Shown here in pieces: positions 51,726 to 63,624 of a DNA stretch of 64,000 nt (position 1 is the stretch's first letter; each line of letters opens with the position of its first letter). Below the pieces are notes generated by a model that was given only the letters and a program-made list of their open reading frames with translations, made no database searches and was not told where the DNA came from. The stretch comes from Sympetrum striolatum. Its lineage: Eukaryota > Arthropoda > Insecta > Odonata > Libellulidae. The stretch covers positions 433,001-497,000 of the forward strand of contig CANPUZ010000036.1 of NCBI GenBank assembly GCA_947579665.1. The letters run 5' to 3'. Position numbers and translations under genes: made by a program.

Positions 51726-54700
51726 ACTACCTTTGTAGTAGGTTATGGGCCCAGAACGTGTAGGAAAGAATTTGGAATAACGTGGATTGGCGGAAAACAT
51801 ATCTGCATCACGTCAAATATCTCGAGTTCGGGCGCCTTACCAGCGGTTGATAAATTGCAAGGTACGAGCAATTATAATAACTGGAAGTTCTTGATGGAAC
51901 TGTATTTGGTGCATGAAGATTTATGGGATTACGTGCAAATGCCGACTGTTCCTGAAAGTGAGGCAAAGAAAGACCAGAAGGCTAGAGCGAAAATTTGCTT
52001 GATGATCATGCCGCATTGTTTAATCCATGTACGAGCTGCGAAGACGGCAAAGGAGGCCTGGGATAACCTGAAAGCTGCGCACGAGGACAGAGGGCTATCG
52101 AGACGACTTGGATTGCAGCGGAGACTATTCGGGGTGAAATTAAACAACTTTGAGACCATGGAGAGGTATGTCACAGAGGTCATGCTTTTGGCTCAGCAGT
52201 TGGCTGATATAAGTGCTCCCATTGACGATGAATTCATCGGAGTAATTATGTCGAGTGGTCTCTCATCCGACTACGATCCTATGGTTATGGCACTGGAAAG
52301 CTCCGGAGTCAAGATAACCAGCGACTTTGTGAAGGGGAAGCTGCTTCAAGAGGATGTCAAGCGTGGATCCACGAGCATGCAACTGGCGGGAGATGCTGCG
52401 TTGCTGTCTAGTTCCAGGGGCAAGAAATCTCCAGCAGCAGCAAGTGGTTCCAAACAGAAGCGGAATGTGCAAAAGGGTGAATTTAAATGTTATAAATGCA
52501 ATGAGCCAGGGCACATGGCCAGGGACTGTCCAAGGAATCAAGTGAGAAGTGGTTCTAACAGAAGAGAAGTTAAAGAATGGTCATTGCTCACTGCATTGTC
52601 AGCAAATGTAAATTCAAAAAGTTGGTATGTGGATTCAGGTGCCACAAATCACATGACTAACAGCAAGGACTGGTTAGTAAATTACAGAACATCCTCAAGC
52701 CTAGAAGTACTTTGTGCAAATAATGAAAAATTGACAAGTAGTGGTATTGGTGATGTGAAAATAAGGGTTAACAATGTGGATGGTGAAAGGCTGATAAAAG
52801 ATGTTTCATATGTTCCTAATCTTTCTAGTAATTTATTATCTGTGAATGCTATGGTTAAAAAGGGCATGGTTGTTGTATTTGATGCACCAGGGTGTAAGAT
52901 TTTCCACAGCAATGACTGCAGAGTGGAAGGAGATGCCAAGGTAACTGCTACCGTGGTTGGAGGAATCTACAGGCTTGACGTGCCACCAGCAACTGCCAAC
53001 GTAGCTGCCATTAGAGAGAGTCAGGAATTATGCCACAGGAGACTGGGTCATCTGAACAGATACTACATGAAGCAACTCAATAATATGGCCACAGGTATTT
53101 CATTTGATGGAGGAGATGGAAAAACCTGCATTTTCTGTGTGAAGGGGAAGCAAACGAGGCAGCCATTTAGCAAGGTAAAGGCAAAAAGGGCTAAGGATAA
53201 ATTGGGACTCATTCATTCAGACCTATGTGGACCCATGAGTGAAGCTTCATGGTCTGGAGTAAGATATCTTTTGACATTCATCGATGATAAGACCAGAAAA
53301 ACCTTTGGTTATTTTTTAAAATGTAAAAGTGAGGTAACATCAAAGTTTCTGGAGTTTAAAGCAATGATTGAAAATGAAACAGGAATGAATATAAAGATTT
53401 TACGTTCTGACAATGGCAAAGAATATGTGAATAATGAGTTGCAGCAAATTTTCAGACAAGCTGGAATCAAACATCAACAGACTGTGCGGTACACCCCGGA
53501 GCAAAATGGAGTGGCTGAGCGAGCCAACAGAACCATCATAGAGAAGGCTCGGACTATGCTTCAGGAGGCTGAACTAAATTAAAGGTATTGGGCTGAAGCT
53601 GTAAACACGGCCATCTACCTAAAGAATCAATCACCCACTAAGGCAGTAGTGGGGATGACTCCTGAAGAAGCATGGTCAGGTGAAAAAATTGATCTTGGTC
53701 ATTTGAGGGTTTTCGGCTGCAAAGCTTATATGCATGTGCCCAAGGAATGTAGGAAGAAACTGGATCCTAAAAGTCAAGAGATGATATTTGTGGGATATTG
53801 CGAAAACACAAAAGGATATAGACTAATTAATCCATGTTATCCTTCAAGGGTGTATAAAGCTAGGGACATAATATTTGTTGAGAATGAGATAAATTGTGAA
53901 AATAAAGTCCAACAGCTGAAGATAGCAGCAGAGGAAGAAGAAGAAGGAATTATTTATGAAGTTCCAAAGGATGCAGCAGGGACAGTGGCATCCCCATTGG
54001 TCTCGGCTATGGAAGTGTCTGATGGACTTGAGATGGAGCCTCGAAGCGAAGCATCTTTAATGGAAGATGAGGACCAGCTGCCAAACCCTGATGTACCCTT
54101 GTCAACTGATTCTGTTGATGATGAACCAAGATATCCAAGAAGGGAACCCCATCCTAAAGAATATCCTGATTACATACTCTATCAGGCGATTATGGAAGAT
54201 ACTAAGGATTTGACACTAAATGAGGCACTGAGTGGAGCAGATGCTGCTCATTGGAAGGCAGCCATGGACTCTGAATATGAGTCTCTTCAACGCAATAAAG
54301 CTTGGGTGCTTGTGGACTTGCCCAGGAACAAGAAAACAGTTAAGTGTAAATGGGTTTACAAAGTCAAAAGGGATTCTGATGGGCTTGTTGACCGATATAA
54401 AGCGCGTCTTGTTGCTAGGGGCTTCACCCAGAGACATGGTGTTGACTATGAAGAAACTTTTTCCCCAGTAGTGAGGTATTCCACTCTAAGATTTTTGGTT
54501 GCCCTTTCAGTGGAAATGGACTTGGACATTAACCACATGGATGTGTCCACAGCTTTTCTGAATGGTGACCTAGAAGATATAGTTTATATGAACCAGCCAG
54601 AGCGTTTATTGGTTAAAGGGAAGGAAAACAAGGTATGTTTGCTTAAAAGAGCAATTTATGGTTTAAAACAGTCATCAAGAGCTTGGTATGAAAGAATTAA

Positions 54701-55742
54701 TCTTGTCTTGTCTGACATGGATTTTGAGAGATTAGAAAATGAACCATGTGTTTATCGCAAAAAGGACAAATCCATTCTTGTAATTGCGTTATATGTTGAT
54801 GACATTTTTATTTTTAGCAGTGACTTGAAAGAGAGAGATGAACTTAAGGAGAAGCTTATGTCCAAATTTGAAATGAAAGATTTAGGTAATGTAAAGAGTG
54901 TGTTGGGCATGAGGGTACGCAGGCAAAATGGCAACATATTGTTGGACCAGAAAAGGTACATACAAGATGTCTTGACAAAATTTAATATGTCTGAGTGTAA
55001 ACCTGTCTGCACACCAATGGAGGTAAGCCATCACCTATCCAAAGGTTCTGAGAATAATTTTGATGTTGATGTCGGTAAATTGCCACACCAACAATTGGTT
55101 GGATGTTTGATGTACTTGGCTGTGTGTACTCGACCAGATATTTTGCATGCTGTGGGAATTCTAAGCAGATTCAATACTTGTTTTGGGTTAGAGCACTGGA
55201 AAAGTGCCAAGCGCGTTTTGAGATATTTGAAGGGTACATTGAACCATGCTCTAGTTTTTAAGAAAACTCATGAAAGTATTGTTGGTTTTGCGGATGCTGA
55301 CTGGGCTGGCAACAAGTGTGATAGGAAATCCTGCACAGGGTTTGCCTTCAAATTTGCAGGCGCTGCTGTCTCGTGGGAGAGCCGAAAGCAAAGGACTGTT
55401 GCCCTGTCCAGTACAGAGGCAGAATATATGGCTCTCTCTGAAGCAGCGAAAGAGTGTATATTTCTCCATAATTTATCGAATTGTATTTTAGGGAAAGAAG
55501 AACCTATTGTTCTGTTTAACGACAATCAGTCAGCCCAAAAGCTTAGTACAAATCAGATGTTTCATAGCAGAACGAAACATATTGACATTCGTCATCATTT
55601 TGTTAGAGAAGCTTTGAAATCAAATGTTGTGAAATTGGATTACTTGAGCACCGAAAGTATGACAGCAGACATTTTAACCAAAGCATTAGCCAAACCCAAG
55701 CATGAAAAGTTTGTTCATGAATTGGGACTACTGGAAATGTAG
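51699..55742 (+). pseudogene. gag-pol: Copia Gag-Pol polyprotein, single nonsense codon
   Basis: One frame of 1348 codons, with TAA as codon 628. Gag has LQGTSNYNNWKFLMELYLV and zinc knuckle CYKCNEPGHMARDC (from residue 264). The protease has YVDSGATNHM (D312). The integrase has an HRRLGHLN...CIFC zinc region and triad D508 (LIHSDLCGP), D571 (RSDNGKEY) and E607 (NGVAERANR), with 35 residues between the last two. The nonsense codon falls just after the integrase core. RT has YVDDIFIF (D1034, D1035), and RNase H has GFADADWAG and SSTEAEYMAL. No in-frame ATG precedes the Gag domain; ATC at 51819, in the context AATATCTCGAGT, may be a mutated start. Otherwise apparently complete. Confidence 0.94.
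51740..51758 (+). promoter_or_regulatory. Copia primer-binding site, initiator tRNA-Met internal type
   Basis: TAGGTTATGGGCCCAGAAC closely resembles the copia primer site of Drosophila, where a half-molecule of initiator tRNA-Met pairs through its interior rather than its 3' end. It lies about 14 bases after the LTR. Confidence 0.7.
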
Positions 55743-55754
55743 CTTAAGGGGTAG

Positions 55755-55974
55755 TGTTGTAAGGGGTATTTAGTAAACTACATTTCTACATCATCTGCTC
55801 ATTATCATGTGTTCATTGTTTTTATTTGTGCATGTGGCGCTCTCTTGTATGTGTTTGCTCATTGATATACGTTAGTTGTTTCGCGGTCTTTTTGTGTGTA
55901 TGACATGTGTAATGACGTGAATAAAGACGCACTTGCTATGTATCTGCTTGCATCTCTTTTCCATTGCACCTGAA
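55755..55974 (+). repeat. Copia 3' LTR
   Basis: 220 bp, starts TGTTGTAAGG right after AAGGGGTAG, ends CACCTGAA. Confidence 0.9.
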
Positions 55975-57365
55975 TCCTTCCTTTCTAATATTTATTTTAC
56001 TTAAAGACTTACCCTTATCCTTTTATGTTGTTGTGTTTATATGATTGCAGATGTCCTTAAACATGTTTTTGGCATCTCCAGAGATGTATACCTACAACTG
56101 ATTCCTTATCCAAGAGCTGTTCCAAGGAAGCCCCCAAATTTCTCAATATTGTCCTAAATTTAGACATTACTAATTTACAATTGGCACAATATACATGGTA
56201 ATTTAAGTGATTCTTATCATAAACTAACTATGTTGTGCAAACTTATGTTTTTAAAATGTTTACCAAAAGGAAATTTGTTGAGCCAATGGAGTGAAATATG
56301 TACAACATCCAGTCAACTGTTTCTAGTAATTTTGTAAATTTTCTCACAAGTTCACAGATCAAGAAAGGTAATGTATATTATGGCATCAGCCTTCCAAAGA
56401 CAAGGTACTTAAGAATACAAGAAATATGCTATATCTTAAATTTTGAACAGCAATTTTATGGATGAAATCTAACTTACTTAATTGTTATCTAGCATAATGT
56501 GGTTCTTAAATTGTTAAATTTAATTAATATACATACTTTAGGTGAAATTGTGTTTTCAATTTTCTACCTATCATCTTATGTACATAGAAATAGTTGAAAG
56601 TGTATCTTAATTTTTTTATTACTTACTATATTTTGATAATATGGAGTACAATTCTTATTTTATCAGGAATATTCTTCATTTCAATAAATAAGGTTAATCC
56701 TTGTAAACTAATAGGGCTGAAATAGGATTAATAGTGATTTAAAATTTTGCTTTCTCAATTGCTTTATACTGTAGAATGTGGTGAAATATTCAATTTTATA
56801 TAGTCTGCTGCATCTTTAAAAAATATTTATATCATTTCTTTTTAATCTAAAATATGTGTCTAGATGTGTAATACCTTACCTCCAAATGGCAATTTGGTGA
56901 TAAGAAAGTTACAAATACAAATGCCAATAACTGAACCAATCATTATCAACCGATTGAAGCTATACAATTTATTCCTAAATGTAAGGCTAGACTTTCAAGC
57001 TTTTTAGTATAATACCACTAATTCTAATTTTATATGGCATTGCTATTCATCTGCTGGTCAAGGTTAACAGCATCAGCAGCAATTCAAACCGTACAGCCTC
57101 CCTATATATGAGATACTCCATCTTGCAAAAGGAGTTGAATAATTTGTAACTGGTCATATGATATTTTTTATGACAATTGAATTTTTATTCACATATGTTC
57201 AAGAATAGAATATAGCAAATATATAAGTTATCACTTTCATTTCATACAAACAAGACTCAGAGAGTGTCATAAATGAAAAATGGGGGAGGAACACAAACTG
57301 ATGACCGATAAAGATCATCTGCCCTTGCCCTAGATCCTGATGACAATTGTTTTATTCAAGATAAG
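55975..57365. other. AT-rich stretch, no gene seen
   Basis: No supported coding region, RNA gene or repeat boundary. Confidence 0.4.
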
Positions 57366-57369
57366 GCAC

Positions 57370-57690
57370 AACAAAAGGTAATACAATTAGTATGGAATTG
57401 CTATGATAAAACAGTGAATGTTACTCAAATAGTAGGGCACGGGATGCGAATTATTTGAAGATAGAATACTAATTGTACTTCATTTGAAGATAAAAGACCA
57501 AGTTATAAATAAATAATTAAGGATAAACTTACTAAATCAGTTCAGAGAAACTACGTTCTCAGAAGATGTAACGAATATAATGTGAACTTCCAATTATATA
57601 GGACTTTCTGATATTGCGAGGAAGATCAGGGAAATAGGTGCTAGAATGAATCATTTCAAGAAATCATTTGTTTGAAAATTATAGGTGAAA
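57370..57690 (+). pseudogene. 3' end of the same LINE family as 2160-4430
   Basis: WNCYDKTVNVTQI (about 57395) corresponds to QNYHDKTVSVTQM of the first copy. GATAAACTTACTAAA and AGTTCAGAGAAACTACGTT match the first copy's 3' coding sequence base for base over long stretches. DIARKIREIGARMNHFKKSF corresponds to DTARKIREINARRNRIKNSF. Frames are broken. It is on the plus strand, opposite to the first copy. Confidence 0.7.
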
Positions 57691-59080
57691 GAAATTGATT
57701 AGGTGAATAAGGTCAAGGTGCTTGCACTCTCTGTCACAAACTGAAAGGTGGGTTTTATCTTATCATATGAATGCAGTTATAGAGAACAAAGTTTACTCTC
57801 AGTAAGCTTTTTAAAATGTAATTTAATAAAGTAACCTAAACAAATTGAAAAGATTCTCGACAACATATTTAGCTCCACTACATCCATCATAAAACCCAGA
57901 ATATCAAGAGAGTGATAAAAATAGTTGATTCAAAACATTGTTCCTCACAAATCTTTTCAAAGTGTTTTATAAAATCTATTTCAAGATTTTAGGAGTCATT
58001 AAGTTGTCAATATTCACATTACTCTTTAGATTTGTCTTCCTTTATTTGGGCAGAGTGATGCCCAATAAATCCTGGAAACAAAAGTATTTGTTTCATTTAA
58101 ATTATTTGCAACTTGAGTATTTGATTAACAGGGATGAGAGAATTTTAGGTGAATTCTTATTCAATTAAATTGGCGAATCAATTCTGAATATAAGATATAT
58201 GACTCCATTTTGTATTAACAATGTAATCTGTGATATTTTTCCATTTCCACCATGAAAATAACGAACAGAATACACGTTCTTAGTAAACCAAATGAACATC
58301 AAGCAATGCTCAGTCACCTGGTACTAAATATATGTTGTATTGTTATATTCCATCAATCTATATTTATGTTTGTGACTATATGGATATTCTACCATGTACT
58401 GTATTATTTTAGTTAATTGACAGATCTCATATATCTTTATGTATGATAGATCTTAATCATGATTTATGATTTTATTTTCCTACTTCTAATATATATATAT
58501 TGTAGTTTAATTTTACAGCCTAAGGGAGGTTATTGGAGGGGTTTCCCTCCCCTCTTTGGGCGAATGCCGAGCTTAGAATCATTTTTGTGTTCCCCTCAAA
58601 CGTTGCCACCTGGTCAACTTGCAACGCAAACTTAAATAAATATAACAAAGCAATGGAGTAAAAGCTTTCCCTTAAATCTCTTGTTGCGGTTCCCGCTTAC
58701 TTCCTATTAAATAGAGGTGATCTGAAAATTTGATTTCATTTCATTACTCACTTGACCTTAAACTCAATACTAACGGTATGAAAATTGAGTCTGATGCCTT
58801 TAATTAATTGAGTTATTGGTATCAGATATGTCATGACCCAAAAGTATAATATAAGAGATCGCTTCAATGGAATTTCTGTTGAAAGAAAAATTTTGGTTAT
58901 GTTGCCCCAGTTGCCGAGCATATTATGTTATATTAATTTTCGTAGTTATATGCTGGAATATGCTAGAATTTAGGCTGCAACTATACTGCTGAACTTATTA
59001 TAGGAGGTCGCTCAATGCACAATGCCCTACCGTATCTTCATTAAATTAAAATTTTAGTAATATCATAGAGTAAGGATCTG
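57691..59080. other. AT-rich stretch, no gene seen
   Basis: A 76-codon frame at 57938-58168 is hydrophobic and AT-driven. A pyrimidine- and purine-rich patch (GGAGGGG, TTCCCTCCCCTC) lies near 58536-58558. Nothing else supported. Confidence 0.4.
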
Positions 59081-59084
59081 GTGA

Positions 59085-59280
59085 TCTTCTATTGTGCTGC
59101 ATAGTTAGTTCACAGTAAAGACCCGGGTTCGATGCCAGACGATGAAACGTCAGCGAATTTTGAAGAAAATTTCAGTCCTTTTTTTTTCTTTTTAGGTCCG
59201 TCCCGATATGATGCCGATATGAAATAAGTGTTGCCGATCTGCTTGCAGTATGCAAGCTACATATTACTCGTATATATATA
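59085..59280 (+). mobile_element. Array-family fragment, sense (terminal module)
   Basis: Core GGGTTCGATGCCAG near 59128, then the terminal hairpin GCTTGCAGTATGCAAGC and ACATATTACTCG, the same 3' end as units B, D and F. Confidence 0.8.
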
Positions 59281-59585
59281 TACGAGTAAAATGTTGCTTG
59301 CATAATGCAAGCAGATCGACAACACTAATTTCATATCGGCATTACATCGGGGCGGTCCTCAAAAGAAAAAAAAAGGATTGAAAATATTTGCAAAATTCCC
59401 TTCAATTAAATCTTCTGGCATCGAACCCGGGCCTTTCCGGCAAACTTACTATGCAGCACAGCAGAAGTTCACCATCACTAACTATGTGTGAAAATTCAAG
59501 CAGAAATATTTGCTGCAACAGCCTCAAACGACTACTTCTACTTTTCACGAATGTAAATGGCTCTCTGGATTCGAACCAAGGACGG
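59281..59585 (-). mobile_element. Array-family fragment, antisense (two modules)
   Basis: Tail to tail with the previous fragment: ACGAGTAAAATG, hairpin (GCTTGCATAATGCAAGC), then cores near 59420 (GGCATCGAACCCGGG) and 59568 (GGATTCGAACCAAGG). It stops where the CACTA-like reading frame begins. Confidence 0.78.
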
Positions 59586-60981
59586 TCATCACATCAAAAA
59601 TTATTGCCCCAATAATATGTGTTGATGCGAAAGCGAGGAGTGACATGCAAAACATTACTTCTTGCAATGGAAAATTTGGTTGCTCATTTTGTGAACATGA
59701 GGTACACATACATAATATCAATGAAAAATCAATGTTCTGGTATATAATTTTGTAAATCCTCCACCAAAGTTGCGAGATGGCAAAGAAATGCTTGCTCAAG
59801 CTAAAAGGGCTGTAAACAAAAGTGAGCGCATACATGGTGTTATTGGGCCATCTTGTCTTGCTTTAATACCATCTGTCAATCTGTCTTCATCTTTTATTCC
59901 TGATGCTATGCATGCTGTTTACTTAGGAGTGTCAAGGCAATTCATGTATTTGTGGACTGAGAGTAGGTACTTCAGGGAGCCATGGTACATTGGCAGAAAA
60001 ATTGATGAAGTTGATGGCCTTCTAATGTCCATTCGCCCTCCTAACACAATTTGCCGCTTGCCAAGAAGCATCAAAGATATGAAGTATTGGAAAGCCTCTG
60101 AATACCGGTCATGGCTGTTATTTTATTCCCCTCTATGCCTAGAAAATTCATTACCGGTTCCCTACCTCCAACACTGGCTGCTTCTATCTGCTGCCATTTT
60201 TCTACTTTCGCAGGAGAAATTAAAAATGGTTGAGATCGAGTTGTCTGAGAAATTATTAATGATGTTTTGTGTGGGTACACAGAAACTTTATGGTGTAAGA
60301 CACATGTCATACAATGTACACCAGCTCTCTCATTTAGTCCGTGGAGTCAAGGATTGGGGTCCCTTGTGGGCCACTTCTTGCTTCATGTTTGAGAATTTAA
60401 ATGGGCAGTTACTCTCATTTGTCCATGGGACAAACTTTGCTAGCGAGCAGATAATAGGTACCACTTGCCTCATCAAATCTTTGCAGATGTTAAAGAGTCG
60501 GAGGATGATTGAAGTGCACGATATTAAATCTTTAGGAGCTCCCATTCATGAATTTCATCATAGCCTGAACAGAAAGGCAGTTGATGCCTTAACTAAATGT
60601 GCATTGAGTAATTATTTTTCTTATTCCCGAGCTCATATTGGGGGGAAAGGGATATTCACCAGTACCATGTACACAAATGAGGGAAAAAGGAATAGTTCAA
60701 TCATTATTTATGAAGAGGGAAGGGAAAGGAATCAGTATGGAAGAGCTGTGTGCTACTTGAAACTACCATCTGGTGAGATGTATGGCCTTGTACAGAAAAT
60801 GAATGTATGTGAAAGTAACAGGTTTGTAATAAAAAATGTTAAATATGGTCTGAAACAATTTAAAGATGTCAAATTTACACAAGACTATGAGATTGTAATG
60901 CTAAAATCATTTAAATCAAAGGTTATCTTTCATGAAAAAACAATTATGATTTTGCCAAATCATCATGAAATAAATTTGTAA
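59579..60981 (+). pseudogene. CACTA/EnSpm-like transposase, C-terminal part
   Basis: The first piece (59579-59755) has DAKARSDMQNITSCNGKFGC and SFCEHE, the Cys-rich part that follows the first catalytic region in CACTA-type transposases. A one-base frame change near 59740 leads to a 403-codon frame (from about 59770) with GVIGPSCLALIP, PDAMHAVYLGVSRQ, YNVHQLSHLVRGVKDWGPLW and SCFMFENLNGQLL. The last two resemble the DUF4218-type module found C-terminal to the nuclease in this superfamily. The N-terminal nuclease is missing, cut off at the array-family fragment. AATAAA follows near 60970. Naming as CACTA is from memory of the motif order, not a search. Confidence 0.6.
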
Positions 60982-61640
60982 AATTTTAAATCATGTAAGT
61001 GTAAGTGACTTACCCTTAAAAAGATCATTGTAATAAAACGTTGAATGTATTTTACTGTGACTTGTTATTTCCTACGACCTCAAACATATACACAGAGCCA
61101 CAGTTTTCCCATTTCATTTACTGACGGCATGAGGAAGAGTCGGGTTATCAATCTTTATACAGCTAGAAGAGATTGGCAGGGAAAAGTGATACAGGTAAGG
61201 AAATCGAAGAACTTAAATGGGTCCTGAGTTTGGGGGAGAAATAAAAAGGAAAAAAAATACACTCGCTAGAGAAACAACTTAGGCCCTAGTTGTGAATGTT
61301 TTCCATTTCCATTCCATTAGCGTTAAAAATCTTCTAAAATGGTAACTGTGTGAATTGCCTGTAAAATATATGTGCAGTTCCTACAAACTATGCAATTTTA
61401 ACTTATTTTATAAAGTATGATTCCTTTTTAATACAGTGCATACCTTGTTACATTGCATTCATTCCTATACAGTGTGTAAATTTTATACAATTTGTATAAA
61501 CTGTAAACAATTTATACAAATTGCGTAAAATCTTTATACAGTATGTACACATTGTATACAGGGTTTACGATGTATACAACTGTATACATCCTATACAATG
61601 CATACAAAATGTACACACTCTATAGAACCTCAATAAAAAT
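60982..61640. other. Downstream AT-rich DNA with TATACA-rich run
   Basis: No gene. From about 61440 to 61640 TATACA/TGTATA words recur very densely, suggesting a degenerate simple repeat. Confidence 0.5.
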
Positions 61641-61649
61641 TGTATACAG

Positions 61650-62155
61650 TTTTTTCACTGGGGGCCTCAAAAAAATTTCAAAAATCCCCGCCATGTATTC
61701 TTACGGGGAAAATCGCGACTTTGGGGCCTTCTGGAATCGAACCCATGAAACCGAGGTTCAAAGTCGGCTTTTTCCTGGAGGTTACACGTCATGGCCATAA
61801 CGTCGTAAAAATTTCAAGTCGGTGACACTTGTGGAACATGGTTAGAATTTTGATCCCCTATATATAACTTATCTATTATATATAGATGCTTCTCCGGATT
61901 CATTCATGTATATAGATAGATAGATAGAGAGGATACAAATTCACAGGCTAAACTAAAAGCGTCATTGACTTGAAATGTTTACGACATATTGGCCATAACG
62001 TGTAACCGCCAGAAAAATTGCGATTTTGATCCTCAGTGTCATGGGTTCGATTCCAGAGGGGCCCAAAGTCCCGATTTTTTCCATTTAAATGCATTGCTCA
62101 TATTTTCAGGAATTAAAAAAAAATACTTTCCGGATAGGTAGAGAATCGAAACTAT
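61650..62155. mobile_element. Array-family fragment, head-to-head module 1 pair
   Basis: Left half antisense (core TCTGGAATCGAACCCATG near 61733), centre TATA-rich with GCTTCTCCGGATTCATTCAT near 61890, right half sense (core ATGGGTTCGATTCCAGAG near 62043). Only module 1 remains on each side. Confidence 0.8.
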
Positions 62156-62159
62156 GGCG

Positions 62160-62809
62160 GTATTCATAGTCGCAAATAATCATCGATTATTTCAATCATC
62201 GATTATATCTCTCATTAATTGTAGTTTTCAATTCACAGTCGTTCGGAAATCTCGAATTGACGAATCTCTGATTCATGAATCAGAGATTCATGAATCATAG
62301 ATTTTTAAGTATTCATAGTCGTCAAATAATCATTGATTATTCTATAAGTATTCATAGTTGTAGAAACTGTAATTATTTGGCTGAATAATCATCGATTCGT
62401 CAATTACGGTCTGTAGCTTACTTATTCGTCTTCTTATCATTTCAACTGGAGCTGGAAACTTGTCAATAGTCGTAGAAACTGTAAGTATTTGGCTGAATAA
62501 TTATCGATTCGTCAATTACGGTCTGGAGCGTCATTATTCGTCTTCTTGTTCATCTTTTAAAATTTATTTTATCTTTGAAGGTTTTTTAACACGGTAAATG
62601 TTGCGACTTTATAAACGTTGCTACTTGGAGAAAGTATTTTAATTATATGTCTGATATCTCGTAGGTACGTTAGTATAGTAACTATACTTGTACATTGTAA
62701 TATTCTAATATCAGCAATGGAATTTCCTCCACTATTTGTGGATGTTATGCATGAAGAAGAGGACGACAATGCGGTGGAGAGAGAGAGAGTACCAAAACGG
62801 TACCTTTAA
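62160..62809 (+). mobile_element. Possible PIF/Harbinger-like leader with internal repeats
   Basis: GGCGGTATTCATAGTCG at about 62158, with TATTCATAGTCG or TATTCATAGTTG recurring near 62314 and 62349, and a palindrome GATTCATGAATC around 62270-62298. Two copies of a roughly 108-bp unit (GTAGAAACTGTAA, CAATTACGGTCTG) lie at about 62358-62440 and 62468-62548. At 62717 ATG opens EFPPLFVDVMHEEEDDNAVE then RERVPKRYL and a stop, like the acidic start of some Harbinger transposases. No second terminal repeat was found. Confidence 0.4.
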
Positions 62810-62814
62810 CGGTA

Positions 62815-63600
62815 ACGGAACCTCCACACTTGTGTTTTCATAAGTTATGTTCATTGTGCACGAATACCATTAAGGTTACAAGAGAAAGATTATAACGAGA
62901 ATGCTTAGCGTTGTAGTAACTTGCTTTAGTTATAGCATGTTCCTTTCCGTGATCCTGAACATGGAGTATATGAATCACATTAACATCTAGGTAAAAATCA
63001 AATATGAGATAGTAAAGAACGCTTATGAAATGTAAATAAAAGTTTCAGTTTGAAGGAGAACCTTTTGCATGTAAACAAATGTTAATATCCCACGATGAAA
63101 CCCCAATGTGTGGATTTCTAATTGAAGGATATGAATCAATTTTATGGTGTTTTGTTTGGCGAATGAATCATCTGCACATATAGCTGCTACAGCCCAATAA
63201 ATGCTTAGTTCAGTGGTGCTACCCTTCTTAGGTAAGGGTTTAAATTTAGTTAACTTTAATGTATTAGGAATCAATCCCTCAGTTAGTGGCAAATTACATT
63301 AATATACTAATGGATGATGGACTGTACTGTACATATGAATTTGAGCTTCAAAATCAATATCAGATATGTCCTGAAAAGAAAATTGTGCAAGGTTGGATAT
63401 TTAAGTACATTACACTAGATTCTCTCCATAACATCCTAAATCTTAATTTATAATATTATTGTGAGGCCACCTGAAATCCTGCATCACTGTGTTACATCAG
63501 CCAGTTTAAATTTGAAACATTCAAGGCAATAAGTTAGCTGATAGAATTACAAACACTGTATGTATGCTTCTGAATGTTTTTATATCCTACGTAATTTCAT
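62815..63600. other. AT-rich stretch, no gene seen
   Basis: A minus-strand frame at 63023-63292 (89 codons) shows no domain I recognise. Short stretches could be LINE-derived, but I cannot support it. Confidence 0.35.
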
Positions 63601-63624
63601 TAATTATTGAAAATTAGTGTAAGT

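Larger units (their letters stand above)
51507..55974 (+). mobile_element. Copia-type LTR retrotransposon, one in-frame stop
   Basis: LTRs at 51507-51725 and 55755-55974 (219 and 220 bp) both start TGTTG and end CACCTGAA. The primer site after the 5' LTR has GGTTATGGGCCCAG. A single Gag-Pol frame follows in the copia order PR-IN-RT-RNaseH, broken only by TAA at 53580-53582. A polypurine tract (AAGGGGTAG) precedes the 3' LTR. I could not find a convincing 5-bp target duplication (TTTAT on the left, TCCTT on the right). Confidence 0.93.

Noticed and set aside
61045..61227. ORF after the CACTA-like gene as an additional exon
   Set aside because: Sixty codons with no match to the motif order of the superfamily, and the transposase frame already ends with a polyadenylation signal nearby.
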